A DNA stretch of 64,000 nt from Brachypodium distachyon. Its lineage: Eukaryota > Streptophyta > Magnoliopsida > Poales > Poaceae. The notes under the pieces are model-generated. The model searched no databases. It had not been told where the DNA came from and worked only from the letters and a program-made list of their open reading frames with translations. Location: positions 44,172,650 through 44,236,649 of the forward strand of contig NC_016134.3 in the NCBI RefSeq assembly GCF_000005505.3. Reading direction: 5' to 3'. This document shows positions 49,196-60,890 of this stretch, piece by piece. The number at the start of each line of letters is the position of its first letter. Positions within the stretch are counted from its first letter, which is position 1. The translations under genes and the position numbers were made by a program.

Positions 49196-51630
49196 CCCAA
49201 GAGTTCTGTATTACCGTTTCTTTCGCACACAATATCGATTGGGAAATAGGAGGGATGAGCGACATGGGAAGCGACGGCGTAGGGATGAGCTCTCTCCCGC
49301 TCGCCCTTCTCCAGCCCCCTGGCTTCCTCCAGCCACCTCGTGCCCATCTCGTGGAAGGAAGAGCTCTCTCCCGCTACCCTTCGGCTTCCTCCAGCCACCT
49401 TTGTTCCCATCCCTGACTGCTTCCCAGGTGGCCAACGACGGCAGATATCTGATGGCCTCATTAGGCCGTCCTCTGGCGAGCTCACCTCTTCCCGAAGAGC
49501 TGTCGTCCATCCCTCCAGTGTGGCGGCAAATCTGCATCAACGGCGTGACCCTCCAAAAGCGGAAGGGATCGGTTGCAGCAAGAGGCAGAGACAGAAGACG
49601 GTGGAGTCGACATCGTGTTCCCTTGGTTTGGTAGCAATGAAGGCGTAGTCGTTGCTTGGACGTTGTGTTGTGGGGAAGAAATCAATTCAATTACACAGGC
49701 ATAAAAAAAGAACTTAGGAATTGAATTTCCTCCGGATTCCATCTATCAATATTTTGTACAACCAAACAACGAAACTGGTTTTGGGTCCAACTTCAATACA
49801 AAGGCTGATTTGGTATCGAGTCCAATTCAATTTCAAGCATCTCAATATCAACATCCAGACGAAGTCTTAGAGAAACCGCCGAAGAAATGGCTGCAGTCAT
49901 GAAGATGTCTATCAGTGTAGGCTCCTATCTATTTTCATTAAAACAACCCCAAAAAATTTGGTAACAATACACCAAGAACATGCAAGAAAAACCCTCAAAA
50001 AATCGCCAACCCAAAAGACAGCAAAAACTACGTGGCTAATATATCGAATGCGGTCATACCAACACTAATTGTGATTAGTTTGGAGAAAGCATATGGTTGA
50101 ACGTAGAGTGCGTAATTTATTTTGCTCAAGTTAGTATATGGCTGAGCACAAGGGCCGCGATTATTTTTACCTCAAGTTCAGTAACACAATTCGTATCATG
50201 TTTACTACTCATTCCGATTCATAATGAGTGTTTTGGATTTAGTAAATTTTGTACTATTTTATTTTAGTATAAAATTTAGACTAGGACTGGTGGTATTTTT
50301 AGGGATTCATTCATCTTTTCTTCTCGATTTCCCTTCTCTCCTTCTTTCCTAATAAATAAATAGGAAAAACTTTGCTAATTCTTATTTCTTATTATTATAT
50401 TCTTAATAAAGAAGGAAGTCATATTTACATGGTGTGACCTCTCACTCCGAGTCCCGAACTCCCGATCCAGCGCCCACGCCAACATCAGCCGTCGCCTCCG
50501 CCTGCAAAGCCGACGGCCACCTCTCCCACGCCGCCGCCTGTCTTCGCCTCCCCGCGGCGGAGAGGCGAGCACGGGCAGCCAACCTCCAGCAACCTCCCCC
50601 AACGTCCGGATCGAGCCCCATCCTCCCCCGGCAGCGCCCCTCGTCCGAGATCGAGCAACTGGTCTTAGCGGCGGCGGGATTGTTCTGGGCGGCGACGGGA
50701 GGCAAGCTGCCGAGGAGGGATACTCGGAAGGGAAGAGGTACGTTGGCGGGAGGGAATGCTCCGATTAGTTCGTCGATGGATGGGGAATTCCGATCTTGCG
50801 CGCGGCGCAGGGATGGGGAAGCCCGAAGGAGATTTGGGGCGCGGCTGAAAACGGGGGGTTGCGACGCGGAACCTGTTGGAGCCCGTTTCTTGGGCAGATT
50901 CCTCAAACAAAGCTACGGGGAACCATTTCTGACATCTCTTGGAGCTAACATTCCATCTTTCTGTTTGGACTTTGGAGATCTAGGGTTGTAGCCTGTCATT
51001 TAGGGCGTGTTTGGTTTCTCAGCTAGCGTTGCGCAGCTAAGCTAGCATAATTTTGCCCAGCTGAGCTAAGCTAGGTGCAGTAATGGCATTTGTTTGGTTC
51101 AGTTGGGTCTTGCCAGACAGTTGCTAGCGTTTGACGCAACACACAGGCGAACGTGGGCTTGCCGACGAGGGTTTTAGTTGAACAGTTCTGCTTGCCAGGC
51201 AATGCTATAATTTCTCTCGCATGAGATCCAAACTGACCCTTAGTTTCCTTACATGCTACTGTGTACCGGACATGTGGAGCTAGTTCCTTACTGCTTTGAG
51301 ATTTCGGGTGGTATAATGATGTACTGTAGTAGATTGTAGTTGAGCTTTATGGGAGTATTGCTGTTTCCGAAAGGGTGTTTAAGTTCCAGTGACTTGTTGT
51401 TCTTTCTTTGCAAGAGTTATGTGGCTTGTTCTCTGCTATAATGGATGTGAACCACAAAAATTATGTGATTGAAGCTAATTCTACAGAAATTTGCCTTAGT
51501 GATATATATTTTGGAAATATTATAGCTTACTTCTGCTATTTGTGTGGCCAATTCAGATTTCACTTTATGCCACTTCATGTGTCCGTGCACAATGGAGTGA
51601 TTGGTGCCTTCTGTCTTTGATTGAGTCACC
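49196..51630. other. Spacer, promoter and leader region of the bZIP gene
   Basis: Near the element border there is a 74-bp direct duplication (units at 49287 and 49361, both GAGCTCTCTCCCGCT through GGCTTCCTCCAGCCACCT). 49700-50400 is AT-rich spacer. 50430-50740 is CG-rich and purine-rich, like a grass leader exon, and could donate at AAGAG|GTACGT (50738) into a leader intron ending before 51631. The 185-codon frame 50434-50991 has no recognisable domain and is taken as leader sequence. A Tourist-like MITE (51003-51239) lies in the presumed leader intron. Confidence 0.5.
51003..51239. mobile_element. Tourist-like MITE
   Basis: 237-bp element with TTA at 51000-51002 and 51240-51242. Ends GGGCGTGTTTGGTTTCTC and GAGATCCAAACTGACCC are complementary with mismatches. 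The interior repeats CAGCTAAGCTAGC-type words. Confidence 0.8.
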
Positions 51631-54600
51631 ATGGGAAGCAGTGGAGCAGACACACCGACTAAGGCGAGCAAGGCATCTACACCTCAGGTTTACAATGCTA
51701 TGCTTGAATGCGGGGACTATGACATTATCTCTGTAGTCTGTACCTAAAATAGTTAATGAGCCCTTGCTGAAAGTTTGTCTTTTACTGTAACAGGAGCAAC
51801 AGCCACCTGCTACTTCAAGTGCTGCAACGCCAGTTGTTTACCCAGATTGGACCAACTTCCAGGTGAGAAAGTTCTCCTTGTTTCGGAGATCCATGATTCA
51901 AAAGATTTATGCCCTCATGGGTGGGAACACAAGGAATTAGGGAAACAAATATGTAGGCAGCAGATCAGCAACTGTCTCTCTGTAAAGTTAATTAATAGCA
52001 AATGCAATGCAACTCCTCAACTTATATGGTAAGGAGCGTTTCTGATTTTTGGTTGCATATAGTGAGAGATAGACTCATAAAGGGAATTATATTCTGTTCT
52101 TTTATTTTGATTCTTTCATTTTGTCTTATTCTTCTCTTGCCGCGCTTCATCTTCCCTCTCAATTCACACATATGTTAGATAAAACTATTGCATAAACTGC
52201 CTGTCCTAGTTGCTTATCATGTCTACTACTTTTTGAAGGGATATCCTCCAATTCCACCACATGGATTCTTCCCCTCGCCTGTGGTGTCAAGCCCACAGGG
52301 CCATCCTTACATGTGGGGAGCTCAGGTAACGTTTTTACATTGTCTTTTATGGTAGTTAAGTATATCAGCATGTTTTTCCCTATTCTGTGTCGATAATATT
52401 ATCTTGAAAGGCATAATGCCTAAAGTCAAAGCGTTGGTCAAAGAAAACTTAACATGCCCTGTATTTTTGTATGGAGGTAGTAGTTTCCAACTATATTTAT
52501 GGTTGAAGATCTGCCTGCTGGATGTTTATTTAGTTAGGAGGCAAAAATTTAGAACTCATTTTGGTGAATCTTAGGTCCCCAGCAAAATGTGCAGCCTTTT
52601 CTTTATTATGTTTGATCATTTGAGAAGTGCATCTACATCACTAGTTCTACTGATTGCACGGCAATTGGTACCCATGTGATTTTTGAAGGTGAATTTGATG
52701 GTTCAGTCAACTAGTTTTTTGCTAGTGAATCTGCAGTAGATGTTTCTGCACTTTAAGGTGTAATTTTTCTTGCCCATGGTTTTCTTACTTAATTATTTTC
52801 AGCCTATGATGCAACCATATGGGACTCCGCCGTATGTCATGTACCCTCCTGGAGGAATATATGCTCACCCATCGATGCCCCCGGTATGCTTCAATACCTT
52901 GCTGTAGTTTTTTTGGTATAACATAAAAAATGGTATTGCTGAGAGGCTGGCATTTTCTGTGTCATTGCATAATCCTGTAGGGTGCACACCCGTTTGCTCC
53001 CTATGCTATGGCTTCTGCAAACGGCAATGCTGATGCTACTGTAAGGCAATACTTCCTTAGATAAAGTTCTCTTGTGCTTTGTTATGGATCTAATGCATCT
53101 AAGCTTTCCAGGGAACTGCCACCGCTGCAGCTCCTTCTGCTGGTGAAACAGATGGCAAGTCCTCTGAAGGAAAAGAGAAAAGTCCCATTAAAAGTTCCAA
53201 AGGAAGTCTAGGCAGCTTGAACATGATTACAGGAAAAAACTGTGTGGAACATGGCAAGACCTCTGGGGCATCAGCTAATGGAGCAATCTCTCAAAGGTTA
53301 GTATGTGGTCAACTTAAATAATAGTGACAATTCTTTCTGCTTGTGTACAGCATTCAGTTTGAGAGTTTCTGCTGGTAAATGTATTACCTTTATTATTGCA
53401 GTGGGGAAAGTGGAAGTGAAAGTTCAAGTGAAGGAAGTGAACCGAATTCTCAGAATGTAAGCTTGGGTCCTGCAACATTCCTTTTGCTTGATGCTCAAAT
53501 TTTTCTGACCGAACTCTCACACTTGCCTTTAGTTGTTCTAGGCAGTGTGCGTGCCTTGAATTTTAAATGCATGTGGTCTACAATTTTAGACATACTATAC
53601 CAGTTTGAGCTATTAACTCGTGAGAAGTTCTAAGTTCTAACATCTTCATATTGTCGAGTAATATTTACAGGATTCACATCACAAGGAAAGTGGACAAGAA
53701 CAAGATGGAGGTATGCCTACTTAAATCTCTATGGCTGCTTGCTTCCCTTTCGGCACTTTGTAAAGCCTCATAATTTTGATGTGTTTGCTATCAGAAATTC
53801 GAAGTTCCCAGAATGGTGTATCACGCTCGCCATCCCAGGCAAAATTGAAGCAAACCATGGCAATCATGCCAATGCCATCAAGTGGTTCAATGCCTGGTCC
53901 AACTACAAACTTGAACATAGGAATGGACTATTGGGCCAATACAGCAAGCTCTCCGCCTGCAGCTCATGGTAAAGCAACCCCAACTGCAGTTCCAGGAACT
54001 GCAGTCCCAACAGAGCCATGGATGCAGGTTTCTTCTTAGACCTTAGCTTCAGAATTAGAATTATAATCGCACCCTTTCTTATTTTTGTAGCTTCCACTGA
54101 CCTGCTTCATAAATACTTTGTTCCCAGTCCATTTCTTGGTTTCTATTTCATTTGAATGGATCAGATAATCAGACCAAAGATGTTACTCTTTTGTAATACA
54201 AATATACATCAGAAAGATCTCTATGTTTATACTGAACTTCATAGATGCAGCTGAAGTTAAACTTTTACAAAAGGGGTATAATTGTACAGAGTGTAGGCAT
54301 TTTACAAATCATAAATTTTTGCATACCACCGACAGTAGGAGGTCTATCTCATTTCTCTCGTATATAGTAATTTGTACCGATAATTATTTGCCGTATTGCA
54401 GTCATCTAAAATATTAATCATTCTTCAAAATGTCTTTTACTCGACAAATTTTAGTTTTCTAGTATAGCCTTTCTATGTATAGGCATTTTTCTACCCAACT
54501 CCTGCCATTTTTTTTTGCATGAGATGTACAATTCATATGTCAAATGTAAAGACTATTGAAGAGTGACTTAATTTCCAAATTCCAATAGTTTCGGGTTACA

Positions 54601-55149
54601 AATCTGAAGTTTTACTGTTTTGGCAAATTGAGAAACTGATCATGTTGACTATCCCTTTATCCAGGATGAACGCGAACTCAAAAGGCAGAGAAGAAAGCAG
54701 TCAAACAGGGACTCTGCTCGCAGATCTAGGTTGCGCAAGCAGGTATTTGTTATTTGGCATGAGATATACTGAATACTCCTTTGTATGTTATCCTTTTTGT
54801 GTTCATGAAGAAACTGAAATCTTGCAGGCTGAATGTGAGGAGTTGGCTCAACGTGCTGAAGTTTTAAAGCAGGAAAATGCGACCCTTAGAGATGAAGTGA
54901 ACCGGGTCAGAAAGGAGTACGATGAACTTATATCAAAGAATAACTCACTAAAGGTTTGTCTTCCACAAATTTTCCATCTTGATAGCTGAAGTATCTAGTT
55001 TGTATGTTAACACTTGAGTTATTTTTTCCTTTTTTTTTCCTGCTCTGCAGGATAAACTTGGAGACAAAGAACACAAAACTGATGATGCAGAACTTGACAA
55101 TAAGCCACAACGTTCTGGTGATGACAGCCAGAAGAAGGAAACTAATTGA
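51631..55149 (+). CDS. GBF1: G-box-binding bZIP transcription factor (GBF1/HBP-1a type)
   Basis: Nuclear factor that binds CACGTG-type G-boxes as a dimer. Twelve coding exons: 51631-51687, 51794-51862, 52239-52325, 52803-52883, 52981-53040, 53112-53296, 53402-53456, 53671-53710, 53795-54027, 54665-54742, 54828-54953, 55051-55149; 1170 nt, 389 aa, all GT-AG and in frame. The Pro-rich N-terminal region has the family boxes [50 protein letters not shown] and [10 protein letters not shown] Ser/Glu/Gly middle ([18 protein letters not shown]) follows, then basic region [25 protein letters not shown] (N-x7-R kept) split from the zipper by an intron. Zipper heptads run L, L, L, V, L, L. The start ATG context is CACCATGGG. 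Most exons end on codon borders. Looks intact. Confidence 0.96.
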
Positions 55150-56108
55150 GCTATCATGCAATGCTACCAGAGAATAGCCCTAACTAGATTATTGGCGGGC
55201 GCAATTGTAGTATGCGTGTTGACTCCATACTAAATTGCAGTTAATTGTTACCAGGTCGTGGTAATGTTAATGCCAACCTTGTGTGGCTGGTTCCTGTTTC
55301 AGATATGTCTTGACTTATCTTTTAGAAGTCAAGATATGACTGGAAATGTAGGTTATGACCCAGCACTGTATCTGTTAGAAATAGTTGATAAACTCAACTT
55401 TACAAATCTGTATTGCTGACTGCTATTATTATGTATACCTTAAGAAAGACCAGTATCTTTTAGTAGTCAGGTTAACATTTGGCTAGGCTTGCACTGGTGC
55501 CTATGTTATGTACATTTGATTGCAGAATTTTTTCCTGCACATTTGATATGATATAAAGAACAAAGGGGGAACCTTTTCCCTGCTGATCGCATCAAATATT
55601 ATTCACTCTATTGCAGAATTTATGTATCGTTTTCTTCCTTGCAATTTTCTTTCTTTCAAGTCGTCTGAGTGGTGTTGCAGACTTGCAGCTATGTTAATAG
55701 TCTGAGTAGTTATCAGGATTTTCTTCAAGCATATAAACTGCTTGCATTGCTCTTATTCTCAGCGATAGCAATTTCATTTCACCTGTGGTCTCTAGGAAGA
55801 CACATTGTACTGGGATTAGATTCTGCAAGGTACTAAAGGATGGCCCTGATTCTAATAAAGTATTTGTTTGTGTCCAGTACATCTAATTGGCAATCTTGTT
55901 CAATATGTGTGCAGGAAGTTCTGGGGTAACAATATAATGTAAATTTCTCCTATGGGACAAGCTATGCATAGGTATGTATGCTTCACAAGGAATTACCCAT
56001 ACAATGTCTAAACTACTCCCAAATATGCCAAAACAATACTACTTTGCATTAATGTCCTTGAATAAACATATATATCCATTGAACAAAGATCTGCCCATGG
56101 ATCTAGAT
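55150..56108. other. Convergent 3' flanks of bZIP and FAS1 genes
   Basis: The bZIP 3' UTR probably reaches about 55570 (ATGATATAAAGAACAAAG at 55547). The rest is spacer leading to the stop of the FAS1 gene on the minus strand. No repeat ends or genes were seen. Confidence 0.45.
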
Positions 56109-56831
56109 TTAGAAAATGGAAATCATCAAGACTAAAATTAAGGTAGTACAAGATAATCCAGATCGTGATGCTGAAGTGTCTGAACTTTGAGAGCTTTCTG
56201 TTGGTTCCACGGCAGGACTTGTGGCAGAAACCACACCAGGAGTTAGGGAAGGTGTCCCCAAGGATTGGTTTGCAGCTGAAGCTGGCTCTGGTGCTGCAGT
56301 TGTTGGAGCATTGGAGCGAGGGCAGGCTGCTCCTCTTCCTCTTCGTGTCGCTGTCGGCCTTAAGACTCCATTTATACCATGGCACCTGAACGAATCCCCT
56401 CCACGACAGATATCGGGGCTGGTGAGCTCAATGTTGTTGAAGTAAAGCTGCCGATGCTCCCTCTTGGTTATTGTGACCATCTGGTTCGTGTGGCGTGTGG
56501 GAACTACCGTCCCGTTGGGAAGCCTGTTGAGGTCAGCAAACATGAGAACCGCCGGGACGGAGTGCCTCAGCAAGAGGTCCAGCACCTGGTTCCCGGGGAC
56601 CGATGCGGTGGACAGCAGCCTGTCGCTGGGCATCAGGAAGGTGGTGTTGCGCGGTATCTGCTCCTGCACCATCCTGATGAGCATGACGAAGGTGAAGTAG
56701 CGTGCTTGCTGCATCTCCTGCGTAGTGGAGGCAATGTCGCCGTCGACGGCTGACGGGGAAGGCGCTCCTGCGATGGTGGTGACTGACACTACGAGAGCGA
56801 CGAGCAGGCTGGCAGCAAAGTAAGAAGCCAT
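56109..56831 (-). CDS. Small FAS1 (fasciclin-like) domain secreted protein
   Basis: Single exon, 240 aa from ATG at 56831; a longer open frame from 56882 only adds 17 residues without signal-peptide features. Signal peptide MASYFAASLLVALVVSV...IAGAPS, then one short FAS1-like domain: ARYFTFVMLIRMVQEQIP, NTTFLMPSDRLLS (H1-like box), QVLDLLLRHSVPAVLMF, GTVVPTRHTNQMVTI, FRCHGINGVLRP (H2-like box). A Ser/Thr/Pro/Ala-rich stretch follows and a hydrophobic end, CTTLILVLMISIF, fits a GPI-anchor signal. It should sit on the outer plasma membrane or cell wall. The FAS1 domain is divergent, closer to the small grass FAS1-only proteins than to classical FLAs. Tail to tail with the bZIP gene. Confidence 0.85.
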   Translation of the reverse strand: MASYFAASLLVALVVSVTTIAGAPSPSAVDGDIASTTQEMQQARYFTFVMLIRMVQEQIPRNTTFLMPSDRLLSTASVPGNQVLDLLLRHSVPAVLMFADLNRLPNGTVVPTRHTNQMVTITKREHRQLYFNNIELTSPDICRGGDSFRCHGINGVLRPTATRRGRGAACPRSNAPTTAAPEPASAANQSLGTPSLTPGVVSATSPAVEPTESSQSSDTSASRSGLSCTTLILVLMISIF

Positions 56832-58292
56832 GGTGGGTAAGCAGTAGAAGGTACGGGGCTCCGATTGATGCTCATCTAACAATCTGCTTTATTACTAGGT
56901 TTTAGACGGGACGGGAATACTGCTGATGCCCTTTCTGGCCTTGCACACTTAGTTCCTGTTTGAACTACTGCAGCGCTGCAGGCTTTGCGCATGTTTGAAC
57001 TACCGGTACTTGGTGGTACGATCAGTCTTTAGCCAACAGCGTTAACAATCAGGACTCAGGAGTAGCATTTCTGTCCGGTTGAGCAGCTTGAAAAATTATG
57101 AATGTTGGGTTGTGATGTAGTCATATTTGCTACTGGTGGTGACGTAATTCAGCAAAAATGCGTGGAACTTGTTTTCTCGCCATGCAAGCAGCTAGTCGCC
57201 GTTGCGGAGGAAGAACGTGCGGACGGAGCGATTTATGGCCAGCTTGGCACTGATCAGTGGGCCCCACTGGTCAGAATCCTCATTAACGAGCCAAACATGC
57301 AATTATGACCAATGCGCAACCGATTAGACGAACAACCGGCCGCAAAAAAATTCGTTTAGCCGGTGTTTTGCGCAAAAGAGGCCCCAATGACCGGTGGAAT
57401 TTGCAATTTCCTCTGATTTTCCGATGTCAGCTGGGTACTGCATTGCACGAGTACCCGCATCTCTTCTCTAGTATGTCAAAAATTGGTGGCGAATATGTTT
57501 TAGAAGCGGTGTAGTCTGTCGCACCCTATTTTTTGAAATTTGGAAGAAAATTGAGTCAATAAATTCTGGTATTTAATTGCCTCTCTATTTAATTGGTATG
57601 CATTTACTTGTTGCTCAAATATGAAATACCAGTACAAATCTGAAGATCATCTTTGTCCATCCACACAATCATTATCATCATGAGTAACTCGTGCCAAATC
57701 TTAGTCCCATCTTTTCATCCAAATATTTTAGAAATCATTTCTTTTAAATATTTTTCCAAAATGAGATGAACTATTGATCCATAATAGCTAGAAGGATACC
57801 CCGCGCGTTGCCGCGGGAATTTATAGAATCAAATTACTGAATATCTGAAGTTACCCATATATCATGTGACATACTATCAGAGCACCCAAAATATTATATA
57901 AAATTTGTGCATGATGCTGTAAAATACTTGCGTATGTCGTGATAAAACATGTTTTTTTATTTTTATTGTTTCAAAATGCCCTGCAACAAAGTGAATGAAT
58001 ATGGACCGATGGGAAACACTGGAGAAGTAGCAGGACTGTACCAGGGATTTTTCTTTTTTGCACGCATGCAGTTCAATGTGTAGGAAAAAGAAAAGGTCGT
58101 ACCAATACTGATTTGATATTTTTCAAGTGAAGATGTCACCCGATATATATAAAAACTCCACCTTTTGTAGTCCATAGCAGCCTGAAATTTGGCAAACACG
58201 AGTTCCATAAACATACAGAACAAATCAACGTGTTGTCCAATAACAAACTGCATCCCATTTTTCTCAATTGTTGAAGATGATGACATAGTAAC
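56832..58292. other. Spacer left of the second retroelement
   Basis: Promoter side of the FAS1 gene to about 57100, then AT-rich spacer. A Helitron-type 3' hairpin at 57788-57825 is listed separately. A frame at 57102-57514 shows no known domain. Confidence 0.4.
57788..57825 (-). mobile_element. Helitron 3' terminus
   Basis: On the minus strand: CCCGCGGCAACGCGCGGGG, a GC hairpin, followed by TATCCTTCTAG, i.e. hairpin plus CTAG end as in grass Helitrons. The base after CTAG is C rather than the usual T. A matching 5' end was not found to the right, so this is likely a truncated or decayed copy. Confidence 0.65.
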
Positions 58293-59127
58293 TGTTGTTC
58301 TAGAAAACAATAGGAGTAAGGGGTGCCAATGCTCGATGGCATGAGTGCGAGAATTGTATGTAGGGCGTGTATGCCAGCCTTATAGCGAAAGTCGTCGTAC
58401 ATTTGGACAAGTTGACACGTCGATATTTTTTGAATAGGTTCGGTCGACCCTGCGGGTACGACTTAGTCCTATGTTAGGAGAGGCTTCGAGGGGGTCGTTA
58501 GCCGGGTGTGTGGGCCGAACTCGTCTTCCCAAATCACCTATGGCGAGAGATCTCTAGGGGCCGCCTCGGACTTGGGCCGAACTTGTATTCCCAAGTAGCG
58601 AGGTTGGGATACCCTCGAAACTCTAACCCGATCCCTCTACTTCAAGTCGAGGTCGTACTAGATGGCCCGAAATCTCGAAACTAGGCTTCCTAAGTCGCGT
58701 CCCCGAGGTCGAGTCGAGACTAGGCTCGACCCAAGCACTCGAGAGCGGGCTCCTTAGGTTGCTCTAGCCCTCTCCCCTTTGATCTTATTCCAATGTTCCA
58801 ATGGAGAGTAAATGATACAAACCCCCATGGAGGGGTATTTATAGTCTAAGGGTCCATGGCAAAAGACCATGGCTACTCTTAAGGGAGAGGGAAAGTGAGG
58901 ACAAAGTGGTAAACTCATCCCTACACTTTTCTTGGCCCCTACTCAAGCTCCATTTCCCTTTTTACAATGGCATGAGAGGCTTGACTCGTTGACTCATTTG
59001 ACCGACGCCTAGTTGGCATGGCTATGCCTTGTTGGCAAATTGACCGGTCTTTGGGGATTAGTTGACTTGGTCGTCGCCACGTAGGATTGCGGCCCGGCCC
59101 ATGTAAGGATTTTATTATATTACAACA
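58293..59127 (-). repeat. 3' LTR of the second Tat element
   Basis: 835 bp. In element sense it starts TGTTGTAATATAATAAAATCC and ends CTAGAACAACA, giving 6-bp TGTTGT/ACAACA termini. Minus-strand TATA box TATAAATA at 58836-58843. The inner border is followed by a purine tract. The outer border was set from the terminal inverted repeat because the partner LTR is not in view. Confidence 0.75.
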
Positions 59128-60890
59128 GTAGCCCCCTTGAGCCGGAGGCATTGGGAATGCCTTCGGGTCAACTTCGATGTTGATGGCGTGCTGAGATTCT
59201 TCTTCCGACACCTGGAGCGTAGCTCTCCTTGGGGCGAGCCACCGGCTAGGTAGGTTTTATGAGGAAACCGGGCCTAGGTGGGCTGCCTTGTGAGATACTC
59301 GTAATTTCGGGAGTGATCTTCGAGACGTTGCGTTGGGGAAGCCACCGGCTAAGTAACCTTCCTCGAGGAGGAAGATAGACCTAGGTGGGCTTGTTACACA
59401 AAATTTGTGGTTTTGTGAGCTTTGGCACATCCCAAGGGCTCCTAGGAATTTTTCCTGTAGAAAATTAGGGCCTTAGAATCTTCGGCGCGGAGAACCACCG
59501 GCTAGGTTGGTTTCTCGATGAGAAACCAAGCCCAGGTGGGTTCCTTTGCGAGGGTTCACCGGTCGTGAGGTCTATTTCCGAGGAAACGGACACTTCTTGA
59601 GGTCTCCCTGGTGAGAAACCATGGCCATGAAGGCTTTTCTTGCAAAATTTTGAGGTCGGGAGACTTCATTTGCAAGATAATGAAGCTGCAAGGGTGTACT
59701 TGTGAATTTCGGATTTTCCGAGGGTCTCTGCGCGAATTTTTGAGCCGCCAAGGGGCAGCTTGCGAATTCCTGCGTCTTGGGGGGTGTTTCTGGAAAGAAA
59801 ATCCTAACTCTGGGCTGCCCATTGCGCCAGGGCGTACTCCGGGGCCGCGCTTGGCCTCATGGGCCCTTTTCTCCCTTGCTTTTGTCTTGGCTTGGCACAG
59901 AGCCTGTCCCCAAGCCGACGACGTGTCGATTTTCGGGTGGTCGGACCCGGACGTCGAGAGGGGCCATTGGCCTATAAAATGGAGCCGCGGGAGACTTGGG
60001 AGGCCACGCCCACTCCAGTTTCCTCCCCTTCCGGTGCTGAAGACGAGCTCGGCGGCACCCGAAGGACAGGACGGGACCGGTGGCAACTAGGAGCTCCTTG
60101 GGAGCGCGTAGCCCGTCCAGGAGGTTTCCCAGCCTGCCACGGGCGTTGAAGATTGTTAGAGCTTCATGAGGGTCAAGCTTCCGCCGGGCGCCGGGCTTTG
60201 AACGCTGCCGGCGCTGCTTGTAGCTCGAGCCACGTCGCGGCAGTGCACGGGTGCTCCTGTGTCCCTGTCGGGGTGAGCTGTGGCCGCGACTTCCTTCTTA
60301 TCGTTGTAGGACACCGTTAATGTGGGCCTCGGTGAGTCGCTGGCCAAGTATTAGGGAGGCGAGGGCCGCAGTCGTTCCGTCGAACATCTTGCGGGCGCGG
60401 CTGGGGAGCTGCGAGCCACGCGTCGGGGTGCGTTCCAGGAGCGGCGGTCATGGTGACGGCGCGTGTGGGCATGGCCACGACGCCTGCGGGACGTCATGGC
60501 ACCGGGGCCGTCGGGGGCACGTCCGGGGCGCGCACGCGGCACTGGGCACGCGGGGCGCGGCCAGGGAGCGCGAGGCTCATGCCTCTTTGGCGCACGGTGC
60601 GTGCGCACCGAGGGCGTGCGAGGCGCGGGGCGACAATGCTCGGGACGCGTCGGTCACGGCTAGTGCCGAACACTGAGGAGTCGCATCGGTGCCCGGGGAG
60701 TGCAGCTGGGGCGAACTCGGGGCGCCCGGTCGTTCGGTCGAACACCTCGCGTGTCGCCTTCGAGCTTCTCCCTTCCCTTTTTTTTTAATGGCGCCCGTGC
60801 GTGACCTTGCGACGTGGATTTTCCCTAGTTGCTTTCCTTAGGAATTTTTTGCAACTTGTACTAATCCCTTGGCTCCTTCTTGTAGGTGAG
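59128..60890 (+). other. Leader of the second antisense ORF, with degenerate repeats
   Basis: Three degenerate units start at about 59238, 59339 and 59490, each with CCACCGGCTA-GT, a gap, then CCTAGGTGGG or CCCAGGTGGG. A TATA box TATAAAAT at 59973-59980 stands ~900 bp before the ATG at 60891, and CTTCTTGTAG at 60876-60885 is a good splice acceptor just before that ATG, so the leader probably has an intron. Frames over this CG-rich stretch (e.g. 59611-60090, 60251-60676) have no domains. Confidence 0.55.

Noticed and set aside
50210..50290. Possible Stowaway end (TACTACTCATTCCGATTCATAA)
   Set aside because: Only one end was seen; no complementary right end with TA was found.
50434..50991. Plus-strand frame of 185 codons ahead of the bZIP gene
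   Set aside because: Compositionally biased, no domain, and placed where the bZIP leader exon is expected; kept as leader, not as a gene.
57963..58402. Minus-strand frames of 115 and 88 codons
   Set aside because: They straddle the outer border of the second element's LTR and show no domain.
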